This document shows, piece after piece, positions 38,414 through 50,222 of a stretch of 64,000 bases of DNA. The notes under the pieces were generated by a model, which saw only the letters and a program-made list of their open reading frames with translations, searched no databases and had not been told where the DNA came from. Position 1 is the stretch's first letter. Each line of letters begins with the position of its first letter. Both the position numbers and the translations under genes were made by a program. The DNA lies in the NCBI RefSeq assembly GCF_036373705.1, contig NC_089856.1, forward strand, positions 29,546,298 through 29,610,297. The letters run 5' to 3'. This DNA is from Amia ocellicauda (Eukaryota; Chordata; Actinopteri; Amiiformes; Amiidae).

Positions 38414-41400
38414 CGTGTGAAGGAGTGCCTGTGCAATACCTGGATGTGCTCCCTGTATTGCTGCTGAGCCTCAAACTCCCTCTGCTGATTACGCAGCCGG
38501 TCCTCCTTGGTCTTGACGAAGTTCTCATAGTCCCCGCGGTATGCCTCCAGGCGCTGCGAGTGCAGGTGGATGATGTCTGTCACCACGGCGTTGAGGAAGT
38601 TACGGTCGTGGGACACCACCAGGATAGTGGACTGCCACGTCTGCAGGGACACACAGCCAGTAAGGCGGACAGACAGACGTGGACACAAAGAGACAAAAGG
38701 TGCACAGGAAGACAGACGCATTCAAATAGACACCCGTCTTTAATACCTGAAGGTAGTTCTCCAGCCACAGGATGGCTCTGACATCCAACATGTTTGTAGG
38801 TTCTGTGAGGGACAGAGACAGAAGGGCCTGAATCTCCAACGTTCCTGGGATGTGCCTATAGGAAATGCACTCATTCCTGCAAGCCAGACCATTTGGAGGA
38901 GTAGTCTACACTGCACTGGCGTTCTTTATTCTCAAACGAGAGTCAAATCACTTCCAATAACTTGCAAATGTTTTCCGAGTGCTTTTTCAGATGAGCAATG
39001 AAAGGACACATGTAACTTGTTGTAAAATACACAACTATGCAGAAAATTTTGTGGAGGGTTTCTTAAGAATCCTTGAGGAATATAGACTTGGCTCAATTTG
39101 GCTTAGCAAGGAGGCAAGAGCTGGGTTTCAGGCTATAAATCAGGGCACACAATTTAATCAGAGAAAGGAAATGCCAGGAAACTCATCTCTGTTTTACAAA
39201 CAAAAGTGTGTCTAAGAATATGTAAGGTTCTTTCACTTCTACAAACTGCTTGAACACAATAAACAAACAGATAATTACACTCACCATCAAGTAGCAGTAG
39301 GTCAGGCCTGTAATACAGAATTAAACCCAAGAACATGAGCAAGGACTCTGACATATACACACAAACAGACAACACTGCAACTCTGACAGTCAGACTGTTT
39401 TTATACAGCTGTATGTGCAGACAAACAAGTACAAGACACCCAGATTGACTACTGTTCAGTTGCAAATGATGTACCTCCCATCTATACAGTGAACTTATTC
39501 TATTCTTAAAAAAAACAAAAAAACATTGTTGCATCAGGTGTGGATGACATGACCCCAGTATTTCTGCATCTTCCTACTAATTCCCAAGTCCTACCTAAAC
39601 GTCTCCATGCCAAACATTGTGCAGCAAAAAAGGGAAAAGAAGAATCTGAAAGACTGAATGGCACTTACTTGGCAAACAGGGCTCTGGCCAATGCTAGCCT
39701 CATCCTCCAGCCTCCAGAGAACTCCCTGTTCAAACACAGCAATGTTGTTGTTAAAAATATGTTAGGTGCTTGAGGGCTACCAGGTTGTTACTGTACAGAA
39801 ACAGGGCAGAAAATACTATTGCGATCTCCACCAGTTTTACATTCCCATGACCGCAAACATCCACATCTGTACATACTCAGAACCACCAACAGTTTATAAT
39901 GCAGACACAACACATAGAGCTGGTCTGCAGATAACATACAACTCAGACCCATAATTGATAAAGTCAAAATGTCTGCTATTCCTGCTAGTGTTGATGAGCT
40001 CGAAAACTGACAGGGGTACCTACTTGGTTGTCTGCAGTTGCATCTTGGGAGAGAAGCCAAGTCCAGCCAGAATGACAGAGGCTCTGTGAAAGAGGACGGA
40101 GAGACTGAATCACACACACAAGACAGCCACACAGCCCCAGCACTGTCTGGGCTCTTCACACTGACTGATTGATAGCTGGATGAAAATGACAGTGTCCTAC
40201 TATATTAAAATAAGGAGATGTGTCATGAAAATAATCTGATTCTACATGAATTAATTAAGCTGGGTGGTTTAGATGTTACAGAGGATGGGTACTCTTAAGG
40301 GAATTAAAAAAATATGGTTAAAAGAAAACTAAGGAGGAAGATTTAGCAGAGGTAATATGGGCTATGATTTAAAATTAAAAACACTGCAAAGTTTTTACCT
40401 GGCTGGGGCTTTATCTGCTTCTATCTCCTCCAGTTTGGCATACACCTCAGACAGACGGACTGTGTCCGTCGCCTCCGCGCTGAAAAGAAAGACAGGTTAT
40501 TGAATAGACTGCAGTAACCCTTCACTAAGAGGACAGGTGTACATTTGACTGGAAAGATGGGTACTCTCATCTGTAACCTTATGTTCTGACTATCATGTTT
40601 AGATATACACAAAATATTAGACAAGCTTTGATCAGATTTAAACTAGCCAATTAAAGGCCTTTTATTTGAAAAAGCAATGAAAACTCCGGAGCATCTGAAC
40701 AAGCGAAAGTCAACAAAGACCAAGTTGCAAAGACAGAGGGCACCAAAAGAATTGAAAGCAACTAACTGGGTAACCTATTTTCGATCTTCCATTTTAATTC
40801 ACCTCCAAGTCTGATTTTTCATGCAGAGTCTGGCTCCCTCTAGTGATCAATCAACAAGCTCAATTTCTGTGTTCAGAATCGTCTAAATACTGAAGACACC
40901 ATACACAATAAAAAAAAAAAAAAAAGTCTAATCATCCTTAGTCTATGCATCTGTTCTCCTGGCGATTTAGCCAGGAGTCCGTCAATAGGCACGTGAAGTC
41001 AGAAAGCACTCACTGGCCGGCGGCAATCCTGGTGTTAATGTCCCTCTCCTCCTTGAGCAGCCCTTCCCTCACAGTGTCACTCTCCAGCACACTCTGCAAT
41101 GCAGGCGTGTCGTCCCCAGCAACCTCCTGCTCCACGTGCAGGATGGAGATGTGGGCCGGCACACGCAGACTGCGGCCCGCCAACATCTTCAGCAGTGTGG
41201 TCTTGCCCAGCCCGTTGCGCCCCACCAGGCCATACCGCCGCCCATATGACAGGGAGACCTCGGCACCCTGCAGCAGGGACCTAGGGACGGATGGATGCAG
41301 GGATGAATGGGCAGGGATGGATGGGCAGGGATGGATGGGCAGGGATGGATGGGCAGAGGGAGAGCGAAAGGAAGAAGGAGGCACCAAACAAGAAAGAGAA

Positions 41401-44400
41401 AAAGTAGAGGACTAGCGGTTAGATTCAAGTCCATCTTTGTGCCAATAATTGCTTTTGCACAGACAAGCTTGTTAATGTATAACAATATTAAACACAGCAC
41501 TTAAAACCTTATATATGGATCTAATTGCTGTGAAAATCATAGAGCTGATCCACCAATTCTGATCGGCTCTCACTCACCGCTCGCCAAATGACACGTCAAA
41601 GTTCTCGATGCGGATGTCATACGACTTGTTCTTCCCTGAGGCGTCGATGCGGTTATCTTTCTTACTGGACGCCTGGCTCGCTGAAGCCTCCTCCAACACC
41701 CTGAAAGAGAGAGAAAAAGAGAGAGAAAAGAGAAAAAGAGAGAGAAACACACAATGGTGGTTAGCAAATGATCTATGAGACCGAGAGACAGACATGGTGA
41801 GAAGAAATAAAAGGGAAGAAGGAAGAATAAACCAGAAACTGGTGATTTAAATTGTGTCCCTCTAGCAGTGTCTCAGAATGGGTGCCAGCACTCAGTAACT
41901 GGGCAGTATGGATCATGAATTGAGTGCCAGGCAGCTCCAGGCTCCAGGCTCCAAAGCTGCATGGAGATTAATAATAAAACCACCACCACCAGCATCAGTG
42001 GTGCAGTTTAACTCACAGAGGGCTGGCAACTTTCTGGGAGTCCTTTTCATTCCTCTTCTCGTGCTTCGCCTTCAGTTTAGCTTCTGCTTTCTCGAGCTTC
42101 TTAGCATTCACAGTCTGGGGCAAGACGGCAGAACATAGGGGGTTAAGGAACTTATTAGACTTCGCTCTCACTCTCTTGGCTTACTGGACATGATCCTGCT
42201 AGAAGTTTTTACACAGATCGCTATTTGCAATGATAAATTACAAAACACAGGCCTATATATGGTTTTCTGCAGGTACAATAACATTGTACAATTAATACAA
42301 TCAAACACAACTTGTAAAATGGCAAACAGAAAAAAGAACACATTGAAACAACTCACCGTGTTTTGGCCTCTCTTGATCATCCAGATGCCCTGGACATCAT
42401 TTGTGGTGGTGACTGTGGGCAGAGAGGGAGAGTTAGAGGGCACCTGGTTACAGGGCCTGACTGGCCACCCTGGTCATACAAGAAAAGGACTGCAGGCTCA
42501 AAAATAGGCCCTGTCCTCTCAATATACAATGGGTGACATCGCACAGCTCTAACACTTAAAGGCAGGTTTCAGTAAACACACAAGAAACAAGTTATTTGAC
42601 CCATTTCAGGTTCTGTAAGCTGAAGGTTTTTGTACTTTTCAATACAACACCATGATAACAGATGTAACTTTGACATGTGAATGACTTTTTTTCCTTCAGA
42701 TTCTTGAGAACAATTTGTAATGGCTAAAATGCAGGTCCATCTCAACTACACTGCAGACCAGTCCCAATTCTCCCACTATAAATGCACAACACTGCCCTCC
42801 TTCACACACTGCCATTCATGGGCATTTTAATTTGAAGTGGGGAAAAAAAATAAGCGAGAAGCACAAGTAATTTATTTCATGCATTTCCCTCGATTCAAGC
42901 ATCCTATCCAAAAAATGGGGGGGAAAGGAGAATGCAAAGAAAAAAGAAACTAAATAAAGAGAAGGAACGAAACAAAAACAAAAAAATATAAAATAAGAAT
43001 GCACAGACAGAATGAAACGCACTAAGATCTGAGCAGAAGTTAGGAGAAGCCCCCCATGCTGCAGTCTTACCACACTCTCCAGCAATCTGGGACAGCTGCA
43101 CTGGGGCGTCCAGCAGAACCTGCTTCCGAGCCGAGTCACAGTCATTACTGGTGACAGAGTGATGCAGGGAGAGTGTATGTGGGGGGGAGAAGGAAGGGAT
43201 GGGGGGAGAGAGAAAGAGGCAGTTAGATAATGAGTGTAATTTGCATGGGAAATACCAGCTACAGTAGACAGAAATCTCCAGTCTCATTTGGGTGGACATG
43301 GGAGTGTGGAGCTGAGTGTGGAGAAGCTTGCGGAGCATGACGATGGATGTTCTCACCGTTTCTTCAGTGTGGCATGTGTATGTGTGTGTGGGCGTGGACA
43401 CTCACAGTTTCAGCGTGTTGAACATCTGCAGGCAGATATCCCGGATGTCCTCCTCATTCTTGCTGTCAGACGACACCTCCTGCAGCACCCCGCCGATCGC
43501 CTCAAACACCTCGTCCTCATCCTCGAAATCCGGCCCCCCACACTCCAGAACACCTGCCACACACACACAGACAAACAGATAATTAGCATCCTCAACTAAC
43601 AGGCTTGTCCAAGCTTTCCACAGTACTTCCACACCAGCCTTCAGCATGACAATCTGTTCCAGGCTCTGCAAAATGCGCAAGGCAAAGCTTCCAAACCATG
43701 CTGGGGTGTTTGTGCTGCCTCCCTTTGGTGCTTGGTGTTTTGTTGAACTCATGGAGCTCATGTTGAACATCTATAAACTGAATAAAATAAAATACCTTTT
43801 CAACTTCCATTGACATTATTTGTGTATCAGATATGTAATTTGATCACAATCTTATTGTATAGCTTATATAAAACCTGTATAACCTGGGATAGCCAACACT
43901 GCTGTGCAATGGGAATTATAATAACGCACCATAAACCTGTCTATCTATAGATATCTAATAATACAAAAAAGAACTACTCGAAATATATTAATACACACAA
44001 CAGACGACGAAATGTGACTCATACACGCAGCACAGTGGCGACAGTGGATGATGTTTCACAATTGAATGAATGAATGGCAGTCAGCCCTATGGAGTCCAGT
44101 TGCGACCAGTCTTGTGTGTGATGCCGGGTTCACCGCTAGTGGTTTTACAGCAGTGCAAACCCACACTGTTACCCTACAGAGCCGGGTGAGAATCTGCTTC
44201 GATCGGCCAAAAAAAGCAATAAAACATAATCGCAGCAAAGTCGGGGACTTGTCTCGGCGAAAGTCCTATAGGATACGAGTCCTGATTCAGCCTCTCTCGC
44301 TCTCTCTCCCGTTTTTCCCCGGGTTGTCTGTGTGACAGTTTCTCAAACTGTTCTCCCGTTTCCTGTACACTGCCCAACGCATGCCAATCTTATTTTGCGG

Positions 44401-44529
44401 CTATTTCACATCTTACGTCGCCTACCCACCACCCCCGACCTGCCTCTGAGCCTTACCAGTGATATACTCGAAGACCTCGGTGTCAATTTCGGGAAACTCG
44501 CTCCTCAGAATATCCACGTATGTCGCCAT
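35630..44529 (-). CDS. abcf3: ATP-binding cassette subfamily F member 3, complete
   Basis: Twenty-one exons on the - strand: 44529-44457, 43553-43406, 43147-43071, 42412-42357, 42114-42017, 41700-41578, 41280-41014, 40479-40399, 40083-40024, 39725-39669, 39307-39285, 38802-38747, 38640-38440, 38191-38115, 37655-37611, 37351-37219, 37000-36912, 36753-36662, 36322-36190, 35968-35881, 35788-35630. They sum to 2136 nt, 711 residues, against about 709 in man. There are two ABC ATPase domains and no membrane segment. The first has Walker [10 protein letters not shown] (212-220), signature FSGGW (330-334) and Walker B LLLLDEP. The second has Walker [10 protein letters not shown] (527-535), signature LSGGQ (613-617) and Walker [16 protein letters not shown] proteins are soluble ATPases related to translation factors; ABCF3 has also been linked to antiviral defence in mammals. 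All introns are GT-AG. The coding sequence shows no damage. Confidence 0.97.
38367..38411. repeat. (GT)n microsatellite in an abcf3 intron
   Basis: About 40 bp of GT dinucleotides, ending about 28 bp from the donor side of abcf3 exon 13. Confidence 0.95.
41281..41360. repeat. Short tandem repeat (about 15-bp unit) in an abcf3 intron
   Basis: About five head-to-tail copies of a unit like GCAGGGATGGATGG lie directly next to the acceptor of abcf3 exon 7. The later copies are almost identical, which suggests recent expansion. Confidence 0.9.
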
Positions 44530-44910
44530 GATACACCGGCCCCGTTCGCAAGGAATACGCATGTGTTAACCGGCGACAAATCGTGTGCGTTTCGCAGAGC
44601 ACCATGGGAATCGTAGTTTCATCTTGCAAAGAACCTTCCCCCAATATCAGTTATACAATCAATATTATTTTCATCTCTATTTATTTTTTTCACAAATGTT
44701 AGACATCAACCGTTAGCAATGAAGAACACAGTGGTGTTCTGTGGTATAGATTCAGCTGTAAATGTGATTCTAAATTATTAAACGACACCAACTCCCACTT
44801 CCACTTCCGCCAAAGGTGTGACGGTAAAGAATGCTGCCGTTAACACTGCTGGGATTTGTAGTGTTTACACATGACCCACAGAACTACAACTCCCAGAGCA
44901 TCGGTTTTTT
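44530..44910 (-). promoter_or_regulatory. abcf3: abcf3 promoter region with ZNF143/Staf-type sites
   Basis: Three copies of the ACTACAAYTCCCAG-type motif bound by ZNF143/THAP11 lie upstream of the ATG. CATGGGAATCGTAGT is at about 44603-44617. CTGGGATTTGTAGT is at about 44849-44862. ACTACAACTCCCAGAGCATC is at about 44883-44902. The last two face each other. Such sites are typical of CpG-poor housekeeping promoters and fit abcf3, whose start codon is at 44529. Confidence 0.6.
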
Positions 44911-45019
44911 TTAAAGAGACAACATTTTCAAATTAAGGGCAGATTCTGTAGATTTAGATTTTATGTAGACCAAATAACTTTATTTGCTCTTGGAACTCAA
45001 ATATGATCAGATATGTTGT

Positions 45020-45024
45020 AATTA

Positions 45025-45114
<90 letters not shown>

Positions 45115-45115
45115 T
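45020..45115. repeat. Compound (ATT)n(AGT)n microsatellite
   Basis: About 55 bp of ATT/TTA triplets run straight into about 38 bp of AGT triplets, as if one triplet repeat mutated into the other. Confidence 0.97.
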
Positions 45116-45214
45116 TACTATATCAAGCCAGTTCGATTGACTGAGGTTTTGCTAGATAGTATGTAGATGTGTTTTCACACACAGACTAATAATAAAGTTC
45201 CTGCAAGAGAACAG

Positions 45215-45236
45215 TACTCCACACATTGTCACATGC

Positions 45237-45283
<47 letters not shown>

Positions 45284-45302
45284 TGTGACAATGTGTGGAG
45301 TA
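45215..45302. repeat. Near-perfect palindrome around an (AT)n core
   Basis: The left arm 45215-45236 (TACTCCACACATTGTCACAT plus GC) and the right arm 45281-45302 are exact reverse complements over 22 bp. They enclose about 42 bp of AT repeats that can also pair with themselves, so almost the whole 88 bp can form one hairpin. The outer ends are TA, as expected for a TA-targeting MITE. Confidence 0.9.
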
Positions 45303-45606
45303 TATTGTATATTAGAATGGAATGTGTATCAGAACTATTCCAACCCTCTCCTCTCTGACCTTAGCACAAGGACAGGAGCACAGTATTAATGGGGGTGACA
45401 CTTTTAACAGATTAACTGCACAGTCTCAGAAAGTAGATGGATAGAGAGACAAACACAAAGGCTACCATAGTGGGGTTATATTTTATTAAGAATGCACAGA
45501 TTCTCCCTCCACAGTTCTGTTCCACAATTACCCACCAGATGGCACCATAGACAGGGTTCAGTGTCAGAGGCAGGTAAAGGCTGGAGCGTGAGTCCCTCCC
45601 TGTCTC

Positions 45607-45684
<78 letters not shown>

Positions 45685-45689
45685 TATTA
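45607..45689. repeat. (TTA)n microsatellite
   Basis: About 83 bp of uninterrupted TTA triplets, just downstream of mmp23 on the - strand. Confidence 0.97.
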
Positions 45690-45735
45690 GAAGACGCCCT
45701 TGTACAGGGTGACATATAAAATATAAGAGCAATAC
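45690..45735. repeat. Short fish dispersed-repeat fragment
   Basis: The sequence ATTAGAAGACGCCCTTGTAC followed by AGGGTGACATA resembles a short interspersed motif that I recall as common in fish genomes (AGCAGACGC...TCCAGGGTGACTTACA). It directly abuts the (TTA)n tract, so the tract may be the tail or expansion seed of this repeat. The family name is uncertain. Confidence 0.4.
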
Positions 45736-45789
45736 AAAGTGCAATTTGCAGGACGTGTTCCCCCATAGAGAGCTCCAGGGGGTAAATCC

Positions 45790-46008
45790 AAGGTTTATTT
45801 TTGTGTGTGCTTCTTCAAGTATGGGACTGGGGTAAAGCCTTAAAGACTGATGCCAATATGTTCTGTGGACAGTGTGCTTGTGCCAGTTGTCTCTCTGTAG
45901 ACAGTGAAGAAGGCATAATTCTGTCTCAGCACTCGGTCCCTGTCTCTCTGTAGGTGGCATGTGTGTGGTACGGGTCCCACTCTGTGTGTGTCAGTCTCTC
46001 CCAAGCCC
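45790..46008 (-). other. mmp23: mmp23 3' UTR with poly(A) signal (inferred)
   Basis: Read on the - strand, AATAAA occurs at about 45793-45798, some 210 bp past the stop codon. This is the first good signal, so the transcript probably ends near 45775. Confidence 0.5.
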
Positions 46009-49000
46009 TCAGCTGTTGCTGGGCTCTGGCTTCAGTCTAATGATCCAGGAGTTGGAGGTGATGATGGAGCCGCTGCGGTGCACTCGGCAGGTGTACTGGC
46101 CCTCGTTAAACTCGTTAGCCACGATGCGCAGGTCTCGGCTGTTCACCGTGATGTACCCGGGCACTGAGGAGGACAACAGCTCACCGTCTTTGTACCAACT
46201 GGACAGTGAGACAGAGTGGGAGAGAGAGAGTTGTTCTCCGTTAGTGTTGCATGACTACAGTACAAGAACGCCTAATCCTAGATGTCCACAGACTGCACAT
46301 TGCAGCGGTTGTAATAGCTGTACCTGACTTTAGGGGGCGCTCTGTTGGTCGGTTTGCTCTGTGTGCCACAGCGGAAGCTCACCACCTTGCCCCTGGGGAC
46401 CAGTTTGGTCTTGATGATGGACGGGGTGGGCTTCACTGTGGGAAGAACATCTGGGGTGTCTGCAATCAGGGATAACACACATAGAGGTATTAGTATTACT
46501 GTTATATTGAGGTTGTTGTAGAGTAATATTTTGATAATAAAAAAAATATAATAATAATAATATAGCTCATCATTTGGGGGGCTTGCTCACGGTAGGGTCC
46601 TGGCTATTGATAGGACTTATAATGTGACAGACACAACAACAACATTGAAAATGTAACCTCATCCTAATGGAAGTGCTAAACTGAACGTGAATTAGGCCAG
46701 CCAGTCGGCTCCTGATTCTGCAGGGGAGGCTGAATCTTACACCAACAACTCTGGGTTTAGCTGGGTCTGCCAGGGATGATGGGAGCAGTTGTCTATTTGG
46801 TTTCTCTACTCTTGCAATACTCCTATCAGCACGAAGCGTTTAGGCGGCATCACGACTGGCAACTGGTGCAGAAGCTGAAATGGCGACGCAGTAACCGTGG
46901 CAGAGGCCGCAGCGCCGGGGGCAGTGCTTCTGCATGAACGCCTTCCTCCGCTCGCAGAAGCCCACCCGGGCCCAGGGGTCACACAGACGCCTCTTGTCCA
47001 CGCAGCCTGGACAGAGACAACACAGACACAAGGACAGGGAGACACACAAACAAAGGACAAACAAACGTATTGGGATTAAGCTGTGTTATCAGCATCACCT
47101 ACTAATTTCTGCACTGACCTATAATAACCCCTCTCCCTGACCTACAGTGACCCCAGACCTGAACCCTGCTTGACCTCCAGCAGTGGCTTCAACAATCTGA
47201 CCCCTACAACTGTCCATTCCACTCCCTTTAACAAACATCAAACTCATACACTCTCTTATAGTCTCTCTTCTTCTGCAGACCCTCTTTCCCCTCCTGCTAC
47301 TCACTAACCAAGTTACTCCCAGCCCCCTCGTGACCACTTGACATACCATAGAGCCTCTGGATGCCCCAGACGTCGTCAAGGGAGATGGTACGCTGGCCGG
47401 TGTGAGTGGCATTGGGGTGCATGAGTGCCTGAGGGTGGCGGGAGTGCCAGAGCCCCAGAGCGTGGCCTATCTCATGAGCCGCCACCTGCACCAGGTCGTT
47501 CATCCACACACCTGCACACACACAAACACGCACATACAGGGGTCAGAGGTCAAAGGGCATGGCAGAGCAGGTAGGGTTTCATGAGTAGTTTTTTTTAGAG
47601 TTGACAGATAAGGTGGGAGGTTAGAGGTGAAAAGCGCTCGTTATTGTTGTTGCAACACAATTGATTCTCGGTGCCAGGTTTAGATTATAACAGAATCTGA
47701 ATATCAATTGAAGAAGGGGAAGACAAAAGAGAGAGAGATGTTGGGAGGATGGGATAAACCGAGGCTGGTGTAGACAGTACGAGGAGGGCCAGGCAGGGGG
47801 CACTGGCATACCCTGTTTCCAGCTGAAGCGAGATCTGCCCAGCACCCAGAACTCGTGGTTGTCAAAGTGGATCTCCCCGCGGGGGGGCAGGAAGGCATGG
47901 GCCAGCTCCCCATTCAGCCCATCGAAGCAGGGGTGCAGCGGCGACCACCAGCAGTCCGTGTGGTTAAACGTGTAGAAGCCTGCAATGGGACACACACACG
48001 TGTGAGAGATCACACACGCTGTATTACAATGCCAATAAAATCTTACGCAGCGCAGATGGAAATGCTCATATATGGGCAACAGCTGCAGCTTCACACAAAT
48101 CCTGCTGAGTCAAATGAAGCTGGAGGATTATTACAAATATTTGTCACACTGCACAGTGAATGGAATGAAATTCTGAACTGCAACACATAATTACACCAAG
48201 CCAGTCTCTTTATCATTTCAAGACACTCCATTTAATAACTGAGAAATAAATACAAATGTATACATATATTATATATATACACACACATATTTCCATTAAC
48301 ACTAAAACCCCTAAAACACTGTACAAGCCACAGCAATGACTTGTTGCACACAGAATGACTTCAATAGTGCCATTGTCATTCAGAAGCACTGCTCAAAGCT
48401 ACTAGCTGTCAAACGCTAATAGTTTGCAGTAGGTTTCAAATGGAAACTGCAAATATCCGTTTTCTTACACACATTTTTCCTCACTCTCTCCCCTTGTCAC
48501 TCCAACCCCATCTCTCCCTCCTCATGTTTCTCTCTCTCCCCTCCCTGCCTCACCAATGCGGATGTCGGCGGGGCTGTCTGGAGGGACCTCAGTGAAGGTG
48601 AGGGGTGACACGGCACTCCACATTTTGAAGGCGATGGCGATGGCCCGGGCTGTGTCTTCGCGGTACAGCGTGCTGGGGTACTGCGTGATCCTGACACAGC
48701 ATACAGCATTAGCACAGAGACACGGACACGGACACGGACACCAACACACACACATGGACACATCAAGATGACAGATTCATGGACACACACCAAGGATTAC
48801 CAGACCGACCTGGACAGACACACAGATATGGATTTTTCGATAAAGCATTCATGCCAAATCAGACATACAGGAAGGCAGCTCGGTTTTAATCTCTCTCCTT
48901 CTCTCTTTCCCCCTCTCTCTCTATTCCACTGAGAGGAAGTCGGCTCTCTGGAAGAGGCTGGCAGCCACATGGTGAGGCGTCTGGGTTTCATTTCCTCTGC

Positions 49001-50222
49001 CAGGGTATAATGACTCAAACAGGAGCGCAGCACCAACACAAGAACATCGAGAGAGGGGGAGACTCTCAGAGTCAGAGGCAGAGGGAGGGAGGAGAGAGGA
49101 AGTCTTGCGGTTTGTATTCAATAATCACTGCACCCCCCCATCCCCATACCCCAGTGTACTTATTAATAACCACCACCCCCTCCCTCCCTCCATCTCTCTT
49201 TCCTAGGGTCTCTGTATTCCTCTCAGTGTCTGCTAACCTCCCACTCTCGTCTCTCTACTTTCCACTCTTTGTTCCCCATTCTTGCTTTCTCCCTCTGCAG
49301 TTCCTTCTCCCTCCTTTCTTTGTATTCTGTTTTCTTCACTCCTTCCCTCCCTCACTTGTAGGTGATGTTGTAGTGCTCCCACTTTTGGCCCATAGGGTTG
49401 ATGGCATAGCGTTTGGATCGGGTCACCAGAAACTGTCCCACAGAACTGGGAATAGCAAACGACTGCTTGAGAGAGGACAGTCCAGACTCCTACAGACAGC
49501 GAGAGAGAGAGAGAGAGAGGGGTTCAATCCTTTTCTCTCTACTAATAATGGTCAGAGTAGCTGAGTTAAGAGTCCAGTGTAGTATAATGCAGTACAGAAC
49601 AGCAGACTACAGTACAGTGCCGTACAATCCAAAAATATATATTACAGAACATTGTAGTACTGTGCATAGCATACATTGTAATGCAATACAGTCTCTCTTT
49701 CTCCAAACCTCCAGTGAGCAGCCTGGCCTCCTTCACACAGCGCCACACAAATATCTGACACCCAGCTGTGAGGTGAATATTGCTCTCCCTGCCCCCCAAC
49801 CCCCACCCCGCCCTGTGTCTTCTTCTCTCACTATCTCTCTCTGGCCTGTCTCACCTTCCCTTTCACACTCTAATGTGTTTTTAGCATGCACTGCAGAAAG
49901 GAAGTTGTATTGCAAAATGATCATTATTATATATATCTTCATATGTTCAATATATTATTGTTATCATTATTAACAACAACAGCCATTTATCTTACAGACT
50001 GTCTCAGCAGGTTACACATAATGAAACCAGCTGTTACAGATACAATCTCACCGCTTTGCCAGTGGATTTACTACCCTCAACCACACTCACCATCTCCGCC
50101 CTCCATGCCGGGAACGTCGCCACTGACTCCAGCAGCAGCAGCAGCAGCAGCAGCACGACGGCATTGTGTCGCCCGAGAAGGGGGCACAGTGACTTTGCAG
50201 GCACCCCTCCACTCCTGCCCAT
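46009..50222 (-). CDS. mmp23: Matrix metalloproteinase 23, complete
   Basis: Eight exons on the - strand: 50222-50052, 49489-49356, 48690-48554, 47979-47812, 47511-47347, 47006-46896, 46459-46324 and 46198-46009 (TGA 46009-46011). They sum to 1212 nt, 403 residues (human about 390). The domains in order are a type II signal anchor with a Leu run (about residues 22-30), a propeptide ending in the furin site RSKR (81-84), a catalytic domain with zinc motif [11 protein letters not shown] (216-226), a ShKT cysteine domain (about 260-293; [17 protein letters not shown]...) and an Ig-like domain. There is no hemopexin domain. This layout is unique to MMP23. The enzyme is anchored in the secretory membrane and released by proprotein cleavage; the ShKT domain can modulate potassium channels. 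The donor after exon 6 (GTTACT) is weak but is the one that keeps phase. Fish have more than one MMP23B paralogue; which one this is, I cannot say. Confidence 0.95.
50122..50152. repeat. mmp23: (CAG)n/(CTG)n coding microsatellite in mmp23 exon 1
   Basis: Eight or so CAG triplets on + are CTG codons on -. They form part of the poly-Leu signal-anchor core of MMP23. Confidence 0.9.

Noticed and set aside
45492-45719. Poly-Tyr/Leu open frame on + and poly-Asn frame on -
   Set aside because: Produced entirely by the (TTA)n microsatellite; not a gene.
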